Shown one piece after another: positions 32,073-42,235 of a stretch of 64,000 nucleotides of DNA. Made by a program: the position numbers and the translations under genes. The notes beneath the pieces are model-generated. The model did no database searches, was not told where the DNA came from, and saw nothing but the letters and a program-made list of their open reading frames with translations. The number at the start of each line of letters is the position of its first letter. Within the stretch, counting starts at the first letter, position 1. This DNA comes from Luteimonas sp. YGD11-2 (lineage in GTDB: Bacteria > Pseudomonadota > Gammaproteobacteria > Xanthomonadales > Xanthomonadaceae), in the NCBI RefSeq assembly GCF_004118975.1, contig NZ_CP035376.1, forward strand, positions 1,984,001 through 2,048,000, given 5' to 3'.

Positions 32073-35000
32073 TCAGTTCGCGCGCATCGCGCACAACCGG
32101 TCCAGCGTGGACTTCAGCGCCAGCGGCCGCACCGGCTTCTGCAACAGGCCGAGGCCGAGATCGGCGACCTCGCGGCGCACCGCATCGGTGGCGTCGGCGC
32201 TGAGGATCAGCGTCGCGTGCGCACCGTGCCGCTCGCCCAGCCGTTGCGCCACGGCGGTACCGGTCTCGCCGTCATCGAGGTGATAGTCGAACAGCCACAG
32301 GTCGGCCGGCCGCTCGTCGAGCGCGACGTCGGCCTCGCGGCCATTGCACACGGCGGCCACGCTGCAGCCCCAGCCTTCCAGCAGCCGCGTGAGGGCTTCC
32401 AGTGCTGCGGGTTCGTTGTCGAGCAGCAGCACGTGGGCGCCTGCAAGGCCGGCGTGCGTCCGGCCGGGCCGGTCGTGCGCCGGCGCGGCGACCTGCGGCA
32501 GGTCGAGTGCGAATACGGTTCCCGACCGCTCGCGGCTGCGCAGCGAGATGCGCGCATCCAGCAGGTGGGCGATGCGGTCGGCGATCGCAAGCCCCAGTCC
32601 CAGTCCCAGCCCCTGCCCCGCACTGCCCTCGCCACGGCGGAACTCCTCGAAGATGAGCGCCTGCTGCCGAAGCGGAATGCCCGGACCGGTGTCATGCACC
32701 TCCACCCGCAGCGCGCCGCCCGTGCGGCGCACGCCCAGCAGCACCCGGCCACGCGATGTGTAGCGCACCGCATTGGCCAGGAAGTTCTGCAGCACGCGGC
32801 GCAGCAGCTGCGGGTCGCTGCGCGTCCATGCCCGGGTGGCCACGAAGTCGAACGCCAGCCCGCGCTCGGCGGCGAGCGCGCGGAACTCCGACGCCAGCGG
32901 TTCCAGCACATCCGACAGCGGGAAATCCCGCGGCTGCGGCACCAGCCCACCGGCTTCCAGCCGCGCCATGTCGAACAGGCCGGTGAGCAGGTCGGTGGTG
33001 GAATCCAGTGCACCGCGCAGCTGCCCCAGCAGGCGCGGCGCACTGCCCTGCGGGGCCGGACCGAGCTGCTGTTGCAGCGCGTCGGTGAACAGTTGTGCGG
33101 CGTGCAGGGGCTGCAGCAGGTCGTGGCCCACGGCTGCGAGGAAGCGGCTCTTGGCCTCGTTCGCACGCTCGGCCTCGCGGCGTGCCTGGTCGAGGCTGCG
33201 GGTGCGCTCGTCGACGCGCTGCTCGAGGGTTTCGTTGGAGGTCCGCAACGCATGCTCGGTGTTGCGGAACGCGGTGACGTCGGTGAACGTGGCGACGAAG
33301 CCGCCCCCCGGCATCGGGTTGCCGCGGATCTCGATGGTTTCGCCGCCCGGAAAGCGGCGTTCCGCCACATAGGGCGTGCCGGCCCGCATGTGCGCGAGGC
33401 GCTTGTCGACTTCGCCCGCCACCGCCACCGCGCCGATCAGGCCGCGGTCGAGGTTGTGGCGCACCAGCCGCGCCACCGGAACGCCCACCCGCAGCAGGTG
33501 CGACGGATAGCCGAAAAGCTGTGCATAGCGCGAGTTCCACGCCACCAGCTGCAGGTCGGCATCGACCACGCTGATGCCCTGGCTCATGTTCTCCAGTGCG
33601 GCTTCCAGCACGCGCTGGTTGAAGCGCAGGTCCTGCGAGGCCTCGCCGACGATGCTGGCGACGGTATCGAGGTCGGGACCGGATTCGCGACGCGCCGCGT
33701 CCAGCAGCAGGCGTGTCGACGCACTGCCCAGCACCGCCGACAGCTCGCGCTCCAGCCGTGCCTCGATCGCTGTCGGCACCGGCCCGCTGCGTGGCGCGCC
33801 GCGCAGCACGCGGTCGACCAGGCCCACCGGCAGGAAGCGACGGCCCGCATTGCGCAGCGCATCGAGATCGGCCCGCGCCAGCGGACGGTCGCGCTCGCGG
33901 CGATCGATCATGGCCACCACGGTGATCGCCGCGGTACCCACGAACAGCGATGCGCCGAACGCGCGGCCGAGCTGGCTCCAGCTCGTCAGGCCGAACAGTG
34001 CCTGTGGGCGGGCCCAAGCCGGCAGCTGTGCGGACCACCCGGACGGCAGCAGCGCGGGTGCCAGCATCACCCAGGCCCAGACCACGAACGCCGCCACGAT
34101 GCCGGCGATCGCCGCACGCGGCGGGGTCTGCGGACGCCAGATCGCGAACGCCAGTGGCGGTGCCAGCGTCGCCAGCGCCGAGAACGACACCGCACCGATA
34201 TCGGCCAGCATGCTGGCGTCGCCCACCACCCGGCCGTACGACCATGCGGCCAGCATGATCACCACGATGCCGGCGCGGCGCAGCATCAGCAGGTCGCCGC
34301 GATGGTCATTGCGGTCGCGTCGCGCCCATGCGCCACGCAGCAGGCCCGGCGCGAACCAGTGGTTGCCGATCATCAGGCTGAGGGTGAGCGTGCTGATCAC
34401 CACCATGCCGGTGGCGGCACTCAGGCCGCCCAGGAAGGCCACCAGCGCCACCGACTCGCTGCCCTGCGACAGCGGCACCGCAAGCGCATACATGTCCGAC
34501 GGCACGTGCGCCCCCAGCAGCCCCAGGCCCACGTAGGCCAGCAGCAGGCCGGGGGCGCCGATCAGCAGCAGGTACAGCGGAAACTGCCAGCGCGCGGCAC
34601 CGATCTCGCGCTCGTCACGACATTCGACGACGGCGACGTGGAACTGGTGCGGCAGCACGAACATCGCCAGCGCACCGAGCAACACCAGCGGCATGAAGCC
34701 ATCGAGGTCCTGTGCGGGAAGTGACGGCAGCGCAGGCATGTCGCGCGCGATGCCCCACACGAACAGGCCCAGCACCAGCATCGCCACCAGCTTGAGCACC
34801 GACTCGAACGCCACCGCGAGCACCAGTCCGCGGTTGTGCTCGGCCGCACTGGTCCGCCGGGTGCCGAACAGCATCGCGAACACCGCCATCGCCAGCGCGA
34901 CGTACAGGCCGACATCGCGCCACGGCGGAATCTCCGTCAGGTCCGCGAAGCCGGTGGCCGTCAACACCGAGTAGCTCATCGCCACCGCCCTGAGCTGCAG

Positions 35001-35393
35001 CGCGATGTAGGGCAGCAGGCCCAGCACGGCGACGAGGGTGACCGTGGCGGCCAGCCAGGGGTCCTTGCCCAGCCGCGTGGCGATGAGGTCGGCAAGCGAC
35101 GTGGCATTGGTCTCGCGTGCCAGCCGCACCAGCCGCGCCATGAAACGCCAGGCGATCAGGTAGAACAGGATGGCGCCGACGAAGGTGGGCGGCAGCGGCC
35201 AGCCGTAGCGCGCCGCCTGGGTCACCGTGCCGTAGAAGGTCCACGAGGTGCAATGCACCGCCAGCGACAGCGCATAGACGTGGCGCCAGTGCCGCGCGAA
35301 CAGCTGCGGGCGGCGTTCACCGTAGATGCCGGCCAGGAACATCATGCCCAGCCACAGCATCGCCGCCGCCAGTACCGCCCCCACGCTCAACAC
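32073..35393 (-). CDS. Hybrid sensor histidine kinase with an SSS-transporter-like sensor domain
   Basis: A 1106-residue protein. Residues about 1–490 have 12–13 membrane helices of the sodium:solute symporter (PutP/CbrA) type (HCTSWTFYGTVTQAARYGWP near residue 50). A PAS domain follows (about 600–725: ENMSQGISVVDADLQLVAWN), then a coiled coil, HisKA with the phospho-accepting His near residue 754 (AVGHDLLQPLHAAQL), HATPase (RRVLQNFLANAVRYTSRG; HDTGPGIPLRQQALIFEEF) and a C-terminal receiver (LFDYHLDDGETG, LLQKPV). Start GTG at 35393. It should sense a transported nutrient or metabolic state. No NarL-type partner adjacent; see 11595–12260. Confidence 0.93.
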   Translation of the reverse strand: MLSVGAVLAAAMLWLGMMFLAGIYGERRPQLFARHWRHVYALSLAVHCTSWTFYGTVTQAARYGWPLPPTFVGAILFYLIAWRFMARLVRLARETNATSLADLIATRLGKDPWLAATVTLVAVLGLLPYIALQLRAVAMSYSVLTATGFADLTEIPPWRDVGLYVALAMAVFAMLFGTRRTSAAEHNRGLVLAVAFESVLKLVAMLVLGLFVWGIARDMPALPSLPAQDLDGFMPLVLLGALAMFVLPHQFHVAVVECRDEREIGAARWQFPLYLLLIGAPGLLLAYVGLGLLGAHVPSDMYALAVPLSQGSESVALVAFLGGLSAATGMVVISTLTLSLMIGNHWFAPGLLRGAWARRDRNDHRGDLLMLRRAGIVVIMLAAWSYGRVVGDASMLADIGAVSFSALATLAPPLAFAIWRPQTPPRAAIAGIVAAFVVWAWVMLAPALLPSGWSAQLPAWARPQALFGLTSWSQLGRAFGASLFVGTAAITVVAMIDRRERDRPLARADLDALRNAGRRFLPVGLVDRVLRGAPRSGPVPTAIEARLERELSAVLGSASTRLLLDAARRESGPDLDTVASIVGEASQDLRFNQRVLEAALENMSQGISVVDADLQLVAWNSRYAQLFGYPSHLLRVGVPVARLVRHNLDRGLIGAVAVAGEVDKRLAHMRAGTPYVAERRFPGGETIEIRGNPMPGGGFVATFTDVTAFRNTEHALRTSNETLEQRVDERTRSLDQARREAERANEAKSRFLAAVGHDLLQPLHAAQLFTDALQQQLGPAPQGSAPRLLGQLRGALDSTTDLLTGLFDMARLEAGGLVPQPRDFPLSDVLEPLASEFRALAAERGLAFDFVATRAWTRSDPQLLRRVLQNFLANAVRYTSRGRVLLGVRRTGGALRVEVHDTGPGIPLRQQALIFEEFRRGEGSAGQGLGLGLGLAIADRIAHLLDARISLRSRERSGTVFALDLPQVAAPAHDRPGRTHAGLAGAHVLLLDNEPAALEALTRLLEGWGCSVAAVCNGREADVALDERPADLWLFDYHLDDGETGTAVAQRLGERHGAHATLILSADATDAVRREVADLGLGLLQKPVRPLALKSTLDRLCAMRAN

Positions 35394-35535
35394 CGGGGCG
35401 TGACCATGGACGAGTGCGCGAAGGAGGTGCGGTCAGGCATGGCGCGCGAGCATAGCGCAGCGCTGCACGACTGCTCACACGACACAGTCCCCGGACATGC
35501 CGGGGCCTGTGCGTTGCACGGTGCGATGCGCGTGG

Positions 35536-37821
35536 TCAGAAGTTGCGGCGGACGGTCAGGTACCAGTTGCGCGGCGGTGCGTAGTACGCGGTCTGGATGT
35601 TGGCCACCGAGGAGAACTCCTGCCCCTCGATCTTATACAGCTCGTCGGTGAGGTTGCGCACGCCGGCGCGCACCTGCCACGCGTACTGCGGCGAATCCCA
35701 CGACGTGAACACACCGGCCGTGGTGTAGGCCTCCTGCATCAGCCCCGGACGGTTGTCCACCGACAGCCAGGTATCGCCACGGTAGGCCACGTCGCCGCCC
35801 ACGGTGAAAGTACCGTTGCCGCCGAGGTCGAACGCGTGCTGCAGGGCGATGCGCGCGGTCCAGTCCGGCGAGAACGGCACGTGCTCGTGCAGCGACGGGT
35901 CGTAGGCCGGGTTGGCCGGATCGGTGGTGCGCAGATCCTCGAAGGACCTGTAGCTCGCGTCCATCCAGCTGACCTGCCCGCTGAGCTGGGTGGCGTCACC
36001 CAGGCGCGCCACGCCCTCGAACTCGAACCCGTTGATCTCCATTTCCGCGGCGTTGAGCACCGGGAACGAGAAGGTCGGCGTCGGGGAATCCGGATTGAGT
36101 ACCTCGGAGACACGCGCCTGGAAGTCCTTGTAGCTGCTGTGGAAGGCAGCCACGTTGGCGGTCAGGCGGCCATCATCCGAGCGCATCTTGACGCCGGCTT
36201 CGTAGGTCCACACGAACTCGGGGTCGAACACCGCCCGCGTCGTCTCCAGGGCTGCGTTGGCACGGCCGTTGAAGCCGCCCGACTTGAAGCCGCGGTTGGC
36301 CGAGACATACCCCATCACGTTGTCGCTGAAAGCCTTCTGCAGGCTCAGCGACGGCGTCCACGCATCCCAGCTCCGGTTGCCGTCGAATGCCACGGTCTCG
36401 TTGAGCGCGGCCAGGATCGGACCCCAGTAGGTGCTGGTGGTGCGCCAGTAGTCCTTCTCGTCGCGCGAATAGCGCAGGCCGGCGGCCAGCGTCCAGGTCG
36501 GCGCGAACTCCCAGTTGACGTGGGCGAAGGCGGCGACGCTGGTGGTCTCGAGGTCGTCGTCGATCGTGCGCAGGAAGTCGATCGGCGTGCCGGCGAAGCC
36601 GAAGAAGTCGTCGGCATAGGCTTCCTGGTACGACGGCAGCGTCTCGTTCATGTAATACGCGCCGAATATCGCCTGCAGGTTGCCGCCGTTGTCGTACTGC
36701 AGTTGCAGTTCCTGGCTGACCTGTTCCTGGTCGACCTCGACCAGCACGTCACCCAGCACCCACTCCGACGCATCGATGTCGATGAAGGAACTGGTATCGA
36801 GCTTGCGCCAGGCACTGATGCTCTTGAGCGACCACTGCTCGCCGAGCTCCCATTGAAGGTTGGCGCTGACACCCTTGTGCGTCATCTCCTGCCCCTGGCC
36901 GGGGCGGAACGAGGTACGGGTGCGGAAGTCGTAGTCCCCGGTGGACGGCTGCAGCAGCACCACCTGGCCGAGCGCGAGATCGGTGCGCAGCAGCGGTGCG
37001 GTGGGCTGGCCGAGGGTGAGCGCGTTGTCCTGGCGGGTGTAGTCGACCGAGACGGTGGCGCTGAAGGTATCGCTGGGGCGCAGCGCGAGCTTGCCGCGCA
37101 GGGAGATCGTGTCCTCGCCGTTGTAGTCCTCGCCGGTGGCGGGATCCTCCACGTAACCATCGTTGGTCAGCCACGCACCGGCCAGGCTGAAGGCTGCGGT
37201 ATCGCTCAGCTGCTCGCCGAGGTAGGCACGGCCATCCACGCGGCCGAAGCTGCCGGTGCCGAACTCGACGGCTGCTCCGGTGTCGTCGAGCGGGTTCCTG
37301 GTGGTGACCTTGATCGCGCCACCGGTGGAGTTCTTGCCGTACAGCGTGCCCTGCGGGCCACGCAGCACTTCCACCTGCTGCACGTCGAACAGCGAGAACA
37401 GCGCACCATTGATGCGCGAGTAGTAGACGTCGTCGACGTACATGCCGACGCCGGGGTCGAAGGTCTGCAGCGAGTCGGGCTGGCCGATGCCGCGGATGAA
37501 CACGTTGACGGTGTTCGACGAGCCGCGGCCCTGCACGATGTTGAGGTTGGGCACCGCGCCCTGCAGGCCATCGATGTTGTTGGCCTGCAGGTCGCGCAGC
37601 TGCTCCTCGCCGAATGCGCTGACGGCTACCGGCACGTCCTGGATCGACTCCGCGCGGCGGCGTGCGGTCACGACGATGCCGTCGAGGGTGGTCGCATCCG
37701 CGGCGCGCGCCGATGCACCGCCGGCGGGCTGCGCCGGGTCCTGCGCCTGCGCCGCGAACGTCGACAGGCCGATGGCGATCGCCAGGCCGAGCCGGCTGCC
37801 CAACAGATTCCTGTGCTTCAT
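35536..37821 (-). CDS. TonB-dependent outer-membrane receptor
   Basis: Signal peptide (GLSTFAAQAQ), TonB box LDGIVVTARRR, plug domain with VPVAVSAFGEEQLRD and GPQGTLYGKNSTGGAIKV, then a long barrel ending WYLTVRRNF with the terminal aromatic. 761 residues, full length. The barrel lacks a siderophore signature that I can recognise; the sequence type (DVPVAVSAF, NSTGGAIKV) is the large class of xanthomonad/sphingomonad receptors for carbohydrates or aromatic and organic acids. Divergent from a GntP-type permease over 177 bases, so both probably serve uptake of one substrate. Confidence 0.93.
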   Translation of the reverse strand: MKHRNLLGSRLGLAIAIGLSTFAAQAQDPAQPAGGASARAADATTLDGIVVTARRRAESIQDVPVAVSAFGEEQLRDLQANNIDGLQGAVPNLNIVQGRGSSNTVNVFIRGIGQPDSLQTFDPGVGMYVDDVYYSRINGALFSLFDVQQVEVLRGPQGTLYGKNSTGGAIKVTTRNPLDDTGAAVEFGTGSFGRVDGRAYLGEQLSDTAAFSLAGAWLTNDGYVEDPATGEDYNGEDTISLRGKLALRPSDTFSATVSVDYTRQDNALTLGQPTAPLLRTDLALGQVVLLQPSTGDYDFRTRTSFRPGQGQEMTHKGVSANLQWELGEQWSLKSISAWRKLDTSSFIDIDASEWVLGDVLVEVDQEQVSQELQLQYDNGGNLQAIFGAYYMNETLPSYQEAYADDFFGFAGTPIDFLRTIDDDLETTSVAAFAHVNWEFAPTWTLAAGLRYSRDEKDYWRTTSTYWGPILAALNETVAFDGNRSWDAWTPSLSLQKAFSDNVMGYVSANRGFKSGGFNGRANAALETTRAVFDPEFVWTYEAGVKMRSDDGRLTANVAAFHSSYKDFQARVSEVLNPDSPTPTFSFPVLNAAEMEINGFEFEGVARLGDATQLSGQVSWMDASYRSFEDLRTTDPANPAYDPSLHEHVPFSPDWTARIALQHAFDLGGNGTFTVGGDVAYRGDTWLSVDNRPGLMQEAYTTAGVFTSWDSPQYAWQVRAGVRNLTDELYKIEGQEFSSVANIQTAYYAPPRNWYLTVRRNF

Positions 37822-37998
37822 GTGTCCCCTCCCACGGGTTGTCTCTTCGTGGCGCGCGCCGCTGCGCGCACCGTGGCCGCTTGGACCATGCTGGCAAGCC
37901 TAGGCAGCCCGTGGATGGCCAGCACTTGTACCTTCGGACAATGTGGCCGCCGCGCCGCGCTGACGACACTGGCGATCGTCATCAATCCGGATCGATCC
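37822..37998. promoter_or_regulatory. Divergent promoter region, TonB receptor / GntP permease
   Basis: 177 bases between two outward-facing starts; both promoters must lie here. It contains an inverted repeat TTGT-ACCTTCGG-ACAA near 37925–37945 and a GC hairpin (GCGCGC/GCGCGC near 37853). No −10/−35 boxes are convincing by eye. Confidence 0.35.
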
Positions 37999-39396
37999 AT
38001 GTCCCTGCTGATCGTGCTCGCCGCACTGGGCTTCCTGATGCTGGTCGCCTATCGCGGCCACAGCGTCATCCTGTTCGCGCCGGTGGCGGCGATGGGCGCG
38101 GTGCTGCTGACCGACCCGGATCTCGTCGCGCCGATGTTCACCGGGCTCTTCATGGACCGGATGGTCGGCTTCCTGAAACTGTATTTCCCGGTGTTCCTGC
38201 TGGGCGCCGTGTTCGGCAAGCTGATCGAGCTTTCCGGATTCTCCAAGTCGATCGTGGCGGCCACCATCCGCCTGTTCGGGCCACAGCGGGCGATGCTGTC
38301 GATCGTGACCGTGTGCGCGCTGCTGACGTATGGCGGGGTGTCGCTGTTCGTGGTGGTGTTCGCGGTATATCCGTTCGCGGCCGAGCTGTTCCGCCAGGCC
38401 GCGATCCCCAAGCGCCTGATCCCCGGCACCATCGCGCTGGGCGCCTTCACCTTCACCATGATGGCACTGCCCGGCACGCCGCAGATCCAGAACATCATTC
38501 CGACCGCGTTCTTCGGCACCGACTCCTGGGCGGCGCCGGCACTGGGCACGATCGGTTCGATCCTGATCTTCGCCGGCGGCATGGCCTATCTGGAGTGGCG
38601 CCGCCGCAAGGCCGCCGTCGCGGGCGAAGGCTACGGCGAGAACCTGCTCAACGAGCCCGAGCCCTTCGTGGGCGAGCGGCTGGCGCATCCGCTGGTGGCG
38701 CTGCTGCCGCTGCTGTTGGTCGGCGTGTCCAACAAGCTGTTCACCGACCTGATCCCGCGGGTGTATGGCGCGACCCACAGCTTCAACCCCTCGTCGATGG
38801 GCAGCGCCGAACCGGTGGTGCAGGAAGTGTCGCGGGTGGCGGCGATCTGGGCGGTCCAGGGCGCACTGCTGGTGGGCATCCTGGCGGTGCTGCTGCTGGC
38901 CTGGAAGCCGGTGAGCGCGAAATTCGTGGAAGGCAGCAAGGCCGCGATCGGCGGCGCGTTGCTGGCGTCGATGAATACTGCCTCCGAGTACGGCTTCGGC
39001 GCGGTGATCGCCGCCCTGCCCGGCTTCCTGCTGGTGGCCAACAGCCTCAACGCCATCTCCGATCCGCTGGTGCACGAGGCGGTCACGGTGACCGCACTGG
39101 CCGGCATCACCGGCTCGGCCTCCGGCGGCATGAGCATCGCCCTGGCGGCAATGTCGGAGACCTTCATCGCAAACGCCCATGCGGCCGGCATCCCGATGGA
39201 CGTGCTGCACCGCGTCGCGGCGATGGCCTCCGGCGGCCTGGACACCCTGCCCCACAACGGCGCGGTGATCACCCTGCTTGCAGTGACCGGGCTGACCCAC
39301 CGCCAGTCCTATGGCGACATCTTCGCGATCACCCTGATCAGCACCTCGGCGGTGTTCGTGGTGATCGCGCTGTTCTACCTCGCCGGAATCGTCTGA
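37999..39396 (+). CDS. GntP-family (gluconate:H+ symporter-like) permease
   Basis: A 465-residue membrane transporter with 12 or so hydrophobic segments. Recognisable GntP/IT-superfamily blocks: LFGPQRAMLSIVTVCALLTY-type segment, TFTMMALPGTPQIQNIIP, MNTASEYGFGAVIAALPGF and a C-terminal AITLISTSAVFVVIALFYL. Such permeases move gluconate, related sugar acids, or beta-hydroxybutyrate. Start chosen at the ATG at 37999 (MSLLIVLAALGFLMLVA). Its pairing with a TonB receptor suggests import of one organic acid across both membranes; with phaEC and the oligomer hydrolase nearby, hydroxybutyrate is a possibility but speculative. Confidence 0.85.
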   Translation: MSLLIVLAALGFLMLVAYRGHSVILFAPVAAMGAVLLTDPDLVAPMFTGLFMDRMVGFLKLYFPVFLLGAVFGKLIELSGFSKSIVAATIRLFGPQRAMLSIVTVCALLTYGGVSLFVVVFAVYPFAAELFRQAAIPKRLIPGTIALGAFTFTMMALPGTPQIQNIIPTAFFGTDSWAAPALGTIGSILIFAGGMAYLEWRRRKAAVAGEGYGENLLNEPEPFVGERLAHPLVALLPLLLVGVSNKLFTDLIPRVYGATHSFNPSSMGSAEPVVQEVSRVAAIWAVQGALLVGILAVLLLAWKPVSAKFVEGSKAAIGGALLASMNTASEYGFGAVIAALPGFLLVANSLNAISDPLVHEAVTVTALAGITGSASGGMSIALAAMSETFIANAHAAGIPMDVLHRVAAMASGGLDTLPHNGAVITLLAVTGLTHRQSYGDIFAITLISTSAVFVVIALFYLAGIV

Positions 39397-39459
39397 CCCG
39401 CTCCATGTCCCGGCCCTGCGGGCTTCGGCGCCACGTCGGGGCCATCTTCCCGGGTGCAC

Positions 39460-39492
39460 AAAAAGAAAGAGCGGGCCGAAGCCCGCTCTTTC
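39460..39492 (-). terminator. Rho-independent terminator after pnp
   Basis: On the minus strand: a 12-bp stem GAAAGAGCGGGC / GCCCGCTCTTTC with a TTCG tetraloop closed by C·G, followed by CTTTTTG. Lies 46 bases after the pnp stop. On the plus strand it may also end the GntP permease transcript. Confidence 0.93.
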
Positions 39493-39537
39493 GTCATGCC
39501 CGCCGCGCGTCGGTGACGCGCGATGGCGATGGCTCGC

Positions 39538-41649
39538 TTACTCGGCGGCCGGCGTACCTTCGCCTTCCTCGACGGCCTTGATCGACAGGCGGATGCGGCC
39601 CTGCTTGTCGACTTCCAGCACCTTGACCTTGACGATGTCGCCTTCCTTGAGCTTGTCGCCGACCTTCTCCACGCGCTCGCTGGAGATCTGCGAGACGTGC
39701 ACCAGGCCGTCCTTGCCGGGGGAGATGGTCACGAACGCACCGAAGTCCATGATCTTGACCACCTTGCCCTCGTAGATCCGGCCCGGCTCGACGTCCGAGG
39801 TGATCTGCTCGATGCGGTCCTTCGCGGCCTTGCCGGCGGCGGCGTCGACCGAGGCGATGGTGATGGTGCCATCGTCCTGGATGTCGATCTGGGTGCCGGT
39901 TTCCTTGGTGATCGCCTGGATGACCGAACCGCCCTTGCCGATCACTTCGCGGATCTTGTCGGGGTGGATCTTGATCGTGATCAGGCGCGGCGCGAACTCG
40001 GAAAGCTCCGAACGCGGCGTGCTGAGGGCGGCCTCCATCTCCTTGAGGATGTGCAGGCGGCCCTGCTTCGCCTGCGCCAGCGCGACCTTCATGATCTCCT
40101 CGGTGATGCCCTGGATCTTGATGTCCATCTGCAGGGCGGTGATGCCCTCGCTGGTACCGGCCACCTTGAAGTCCATGTCGCCGAGGTGATCCTCGTCACC
40201 GAGGATGTCCGAGAGCACGACGAACTCGTCGCCTTCCTTCACCAGGCCCATCGCGATGCCCGCGACCGGTGCCTTGATCGGCACGCCGGCGTCCATCAGC
40301 GCCAGCGACGAGCCGCAGACCGATGCCATCGACGACGAACCGTTCGACTCGGTGATCTCCGAGACCACGCGGATCGTGTACGGGAACTCCTCGATCGTCG
40401 GCATCACTGCCAGCACGCCGCGCTTGGCGAGGCGGCCATGGCCGATCTCGCGACGCTTCGGGCCCATCATGCGGCCGGCTTCACCCACCGAGTAGGGGGG
40501 GAAGTTGTAGTGGAACAGGAAGTGTTCCTTGTACTCGCCGGCCACGGCGTCGATGACCTGGCCATCGCGCGCGGTACCAAGCGTCACGGCGACGATCGCC
40601 TGGGTCTCGCCACGGGTGAACAGCGACGAGCCGTGCACGCGCGGCAGGATGCCGACCTTCGAGCTGATCGGGCGCACGGTGTCGAGCGCACGGCCATCGA
40701 TGCGGACCTTGGTCCGGATGACCGAGTCGCGCATGGTCTGGTATTCCTGCTCGCTGAACTCCTTCGACAGCTCGCTCGACGTCCAGGCATTGGCCTCGGC
40801 GTTGGGCGCCAGCGCCTCGAGGATCGCCTTGCGCACGCTGGAGATCGCGTCGCGGCGCTGCAGCTTGTCGCGCACCTGGAACGCGGCCGAGAGCTGCTCG
40901 CCCACGGCGTTGCGGATGGCCGAGACCACGCCTTCGTTGGCGGCCGGTGCGGTCCACTCCCACTTCGGCTTGCCGGCTTCGGCGACCAGCTCGTTGATCG
41001 CCGAGATCGCGACCTGCATCTGCTGGTGGCCGAACATCACCGCGCCCAGCATGACGTCTTCCGACAGCACGTTGGCCTCGGACTCCACCATCAGCACCGC
41101 ATTGGCGGTACCGGCGACGACGAGTTCGAGATCGGAGTCCTTGAGCTCCGACACGGTCGGGTTGAGCAGGTACTGGCCATCCCGGTAGCCGACCTTGGCG
41201 GCGCCGATCGGGCCGTCGAACGGCGCGCCCGACAGCGACAGCGCGGCGGAGGCACCGATCAGGGCGAGGATGTCGCCATCGATTTCCGGGTTCAGCGACA
41301 TCACCGTGGCGATGATCTGGACCTCGTTGCGGAAGCCATCCGGGAACAACGGGCGGATCGGGCGGTCGATCAGGCGCGAGATCAGCGTTTCCTTCTCGGT
41401 CTGACGGCCCTCACGCTTGAAGAAGCCACCGGGGATACGGCCGCCGGCGTAGAACTTTTCCTGGTAATCGACCGTCAGCGGGAAGAAGTCCTGCCCTTCG
41501 CGGGCGGTCTTGTTGGCAACGGCGCTGACCAGCAGCACGGTGCCTTCGCACGAGACCATGACCGCACCACCCGCCTGGCGGGCGATCTCACCGGTTTCGA
41601 GCGTGACCTGGCGGCTGCCGTACTGGAAGTTCTTGGTAACTTTTGCCAC
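39538..41649 (-). CDS. pnp: Polyribonucleotide nucleotidyltransferase (PNPase)
   Basis: PNPase degrades RNA 3'→5' phosphorolytically in the degradosome. Two RNase PH-like domains are separated by a helical domain (residues 1–550: [58 protein letters not shown]), then KH with GxxG ([20 protein letters not shown]) and S1 ([20 protein letters not shown]). 703 residues, standard. The start is a GTG at 41649 with AAGGA nine bases before. It follows rpsO on the minus strand with a terminator-like hairpin between, so most pnp transcription is expected from read-through or its own promoter, as in other gammaproteobacteria. Confidence 0.98.
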   Translation of the reverse strand: MAKVTKNFQYGSRQVTLETGEIARQAGGAVMVSCEGTVLLVSAVANKTAREGQDFFPLTVDYQEKFYAGGRIPGGFFKREGRQTEKETLISRLIDRPIRPLFPDGFRNEVQIIATVMSLNPEIDGDILALIGASAALSLSGAPFDGPIGAAKVGYRDGQYLLNPTVSELKDSDLELVVAGTANAVLMVESEANVLSEDVMLGAVMFGHQQMQVAISAINELVAEAGKPKWEWTAPAANEGVVSAIRNAVGEQLSAAFQVRDKLQRRDAISSVRKAILEALAPNAEANAWTSSELSKEFSEQEYQTMRDSVIRTKVRIDGRALDTVRPISSKVGILPRVHGSSLFTRGETQAIVAVTLGTARDGQVIDAVAGEYKEHFLFHYNFPPYSVGEAGRMMGPKRREIGHGRLAKRGVLAVMPTIEEFPYTIRVVSEITESNGSSSMASVCGSSLALMDAGVPIKAPVAGIAMGLVKEGDEFVVLSDILGDEDHLGDMDFKVAGTSEGITALQMDIKIQGITEEIMKVALAQAKQGRLHILKEMEAALSTPRSELSEFAPRLITIKIHPDKIREVIGKGGSVIQAITKETGTQIDIQDDGTITIASVDAAAGKAAKDRIEQITSDVEPGRIYEGKVVKIMDFGAFVTISPGKDGLVHVSQISSERVEKVGDKLKEGDIVKVKVLEVDKQGRIRLSIKAVEEGEGTPAAE

Positions 41650-41744
41650 GTTGTTGTGTCCTTAGATGACTCTTTCTTCGATGAACCGCCCGGGGCCCTT
41701 GCCCCGGCCGGGCGACCGCGTTGGGGCGGCCTTTTTACGAACCT

Positions 41745-41775
41745 CAAAACAAACGCGGCGCATCGCTGCGCCGCG
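41745..41775 (-). terminator. Terminator-like hairpin between rpsO and pnp
   Basis: On the minus strand CGCGGCGCA / TGCGCCGCG with a GCGA loop, followed by TTTGTTTTG. Directly after the rpsO stop. Known rpsO–pnp operons have such a partial terminator that sets pnp levels. Confidence 0.85.
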
Positions 41776-41786
41776 TGTGGTGCGAT

Positions 41787-42047
41787 TTACCGACGCAGAC
41801 CGAGTTTCTCGATCAGTGCCTTGTAGCGGTCCGCGTCCTTGCGGTGCAGGTAGTCCAGCAGGCTACGGCGCTGGTTGACCATCTGCAGCAGGCCGCGGCG
41901 GCTGTGGTGATCCTTCTTGTGCGTCTTGAAGTGCTCGGTGAGGTGCACGATGCGCGCGGTCAGCAGCGCGACCTGCACTTCCGGCGAACCGGTGTCGCCT
42001 TCGGCCCGCTTGTGTTCGTTGATGATGCTGGTGGTATCGATGGACAT
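41787..42047 (-). CDS. rpsO: 30S ribosomal protein S15
   Basis: 86-residue S15, beginning [20 protein letters not shown] and ending [11 protein letters not shown]. The conserved ribosomal block [20 protein letters not shown] and [18 protein letters not shown] bind 16S rRNA. Start at 42047 is chosen because it gives the universal S15 N-terminus and has GAGG five bases before; an upstream start at 42101 would add 18 non-conserved residues. Followed by a terminator and pnp, as in many bacteria. Confidence 0.97.
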   Translation of the reverse strand: MSIDTTSIINEHKRAEGDTGSPEVQVALLTARIVHLTEHFKTHKKDHHSRRGLLQMVNQRRSLLDYLHRKDADRYKALIEKLGLRR

Positions 42048-42180
42048 GGAAACCTCGTGTCGCAAAGCCCGCAGAAGACGCGACGTGGGGGACTGCGACA
42101 CGGCCCGGACTGCGGCGTGGAACAGACCACGATCGACGCACCGCCAGGGCCCGCCATGGATGGAATAATGCGAAATGCAA

Positions 42181-42196
42181 GCGCTTGAAAAAGCGC
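42181..42196 (-). terminator. Weak hairpin after truB, upstream of rpsO
   Basis: GCGCTT / AAGCGC 6-bp stem with a TTTC loop on the minus strand, followed by GCATTTCG. It lies in the 188-base truB–rpsO spacer. Too short to be a sure terminator; rpsO probably has its own promoter in this spacer, but I cannot assign its boxes. Confidence 0.3.
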
Positions 42197-42235
42197 GGGA
42201 ATTCTACCGCGATCAGCACCCTGCCACAACCGCGC

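Noticed and set aside
35497..39396. A 1299-codon plus-strand frame suggesting a giant transporter
   Set aside because: The first ~830 codons are antisense to the TonB receptor; transporter similarity starts at the ATG at 37999.
41690..41707. Stem CCGGGGC/GCCCCGG before pnp as a terminator
   Set aside because: Only 7 bp and no U-run; it may belong to the pnp leader fold, but I cannot separate that from chance in GC-rich sequence.
39523..41826. A 767-codon open frame on the plus strand opposite pnp
   Set aside because: It is the antisense shadow of a firmly identified gene in high-GC DNA; the translation is His/Arg/Asp-repetitive without any family motif or ribosome site.
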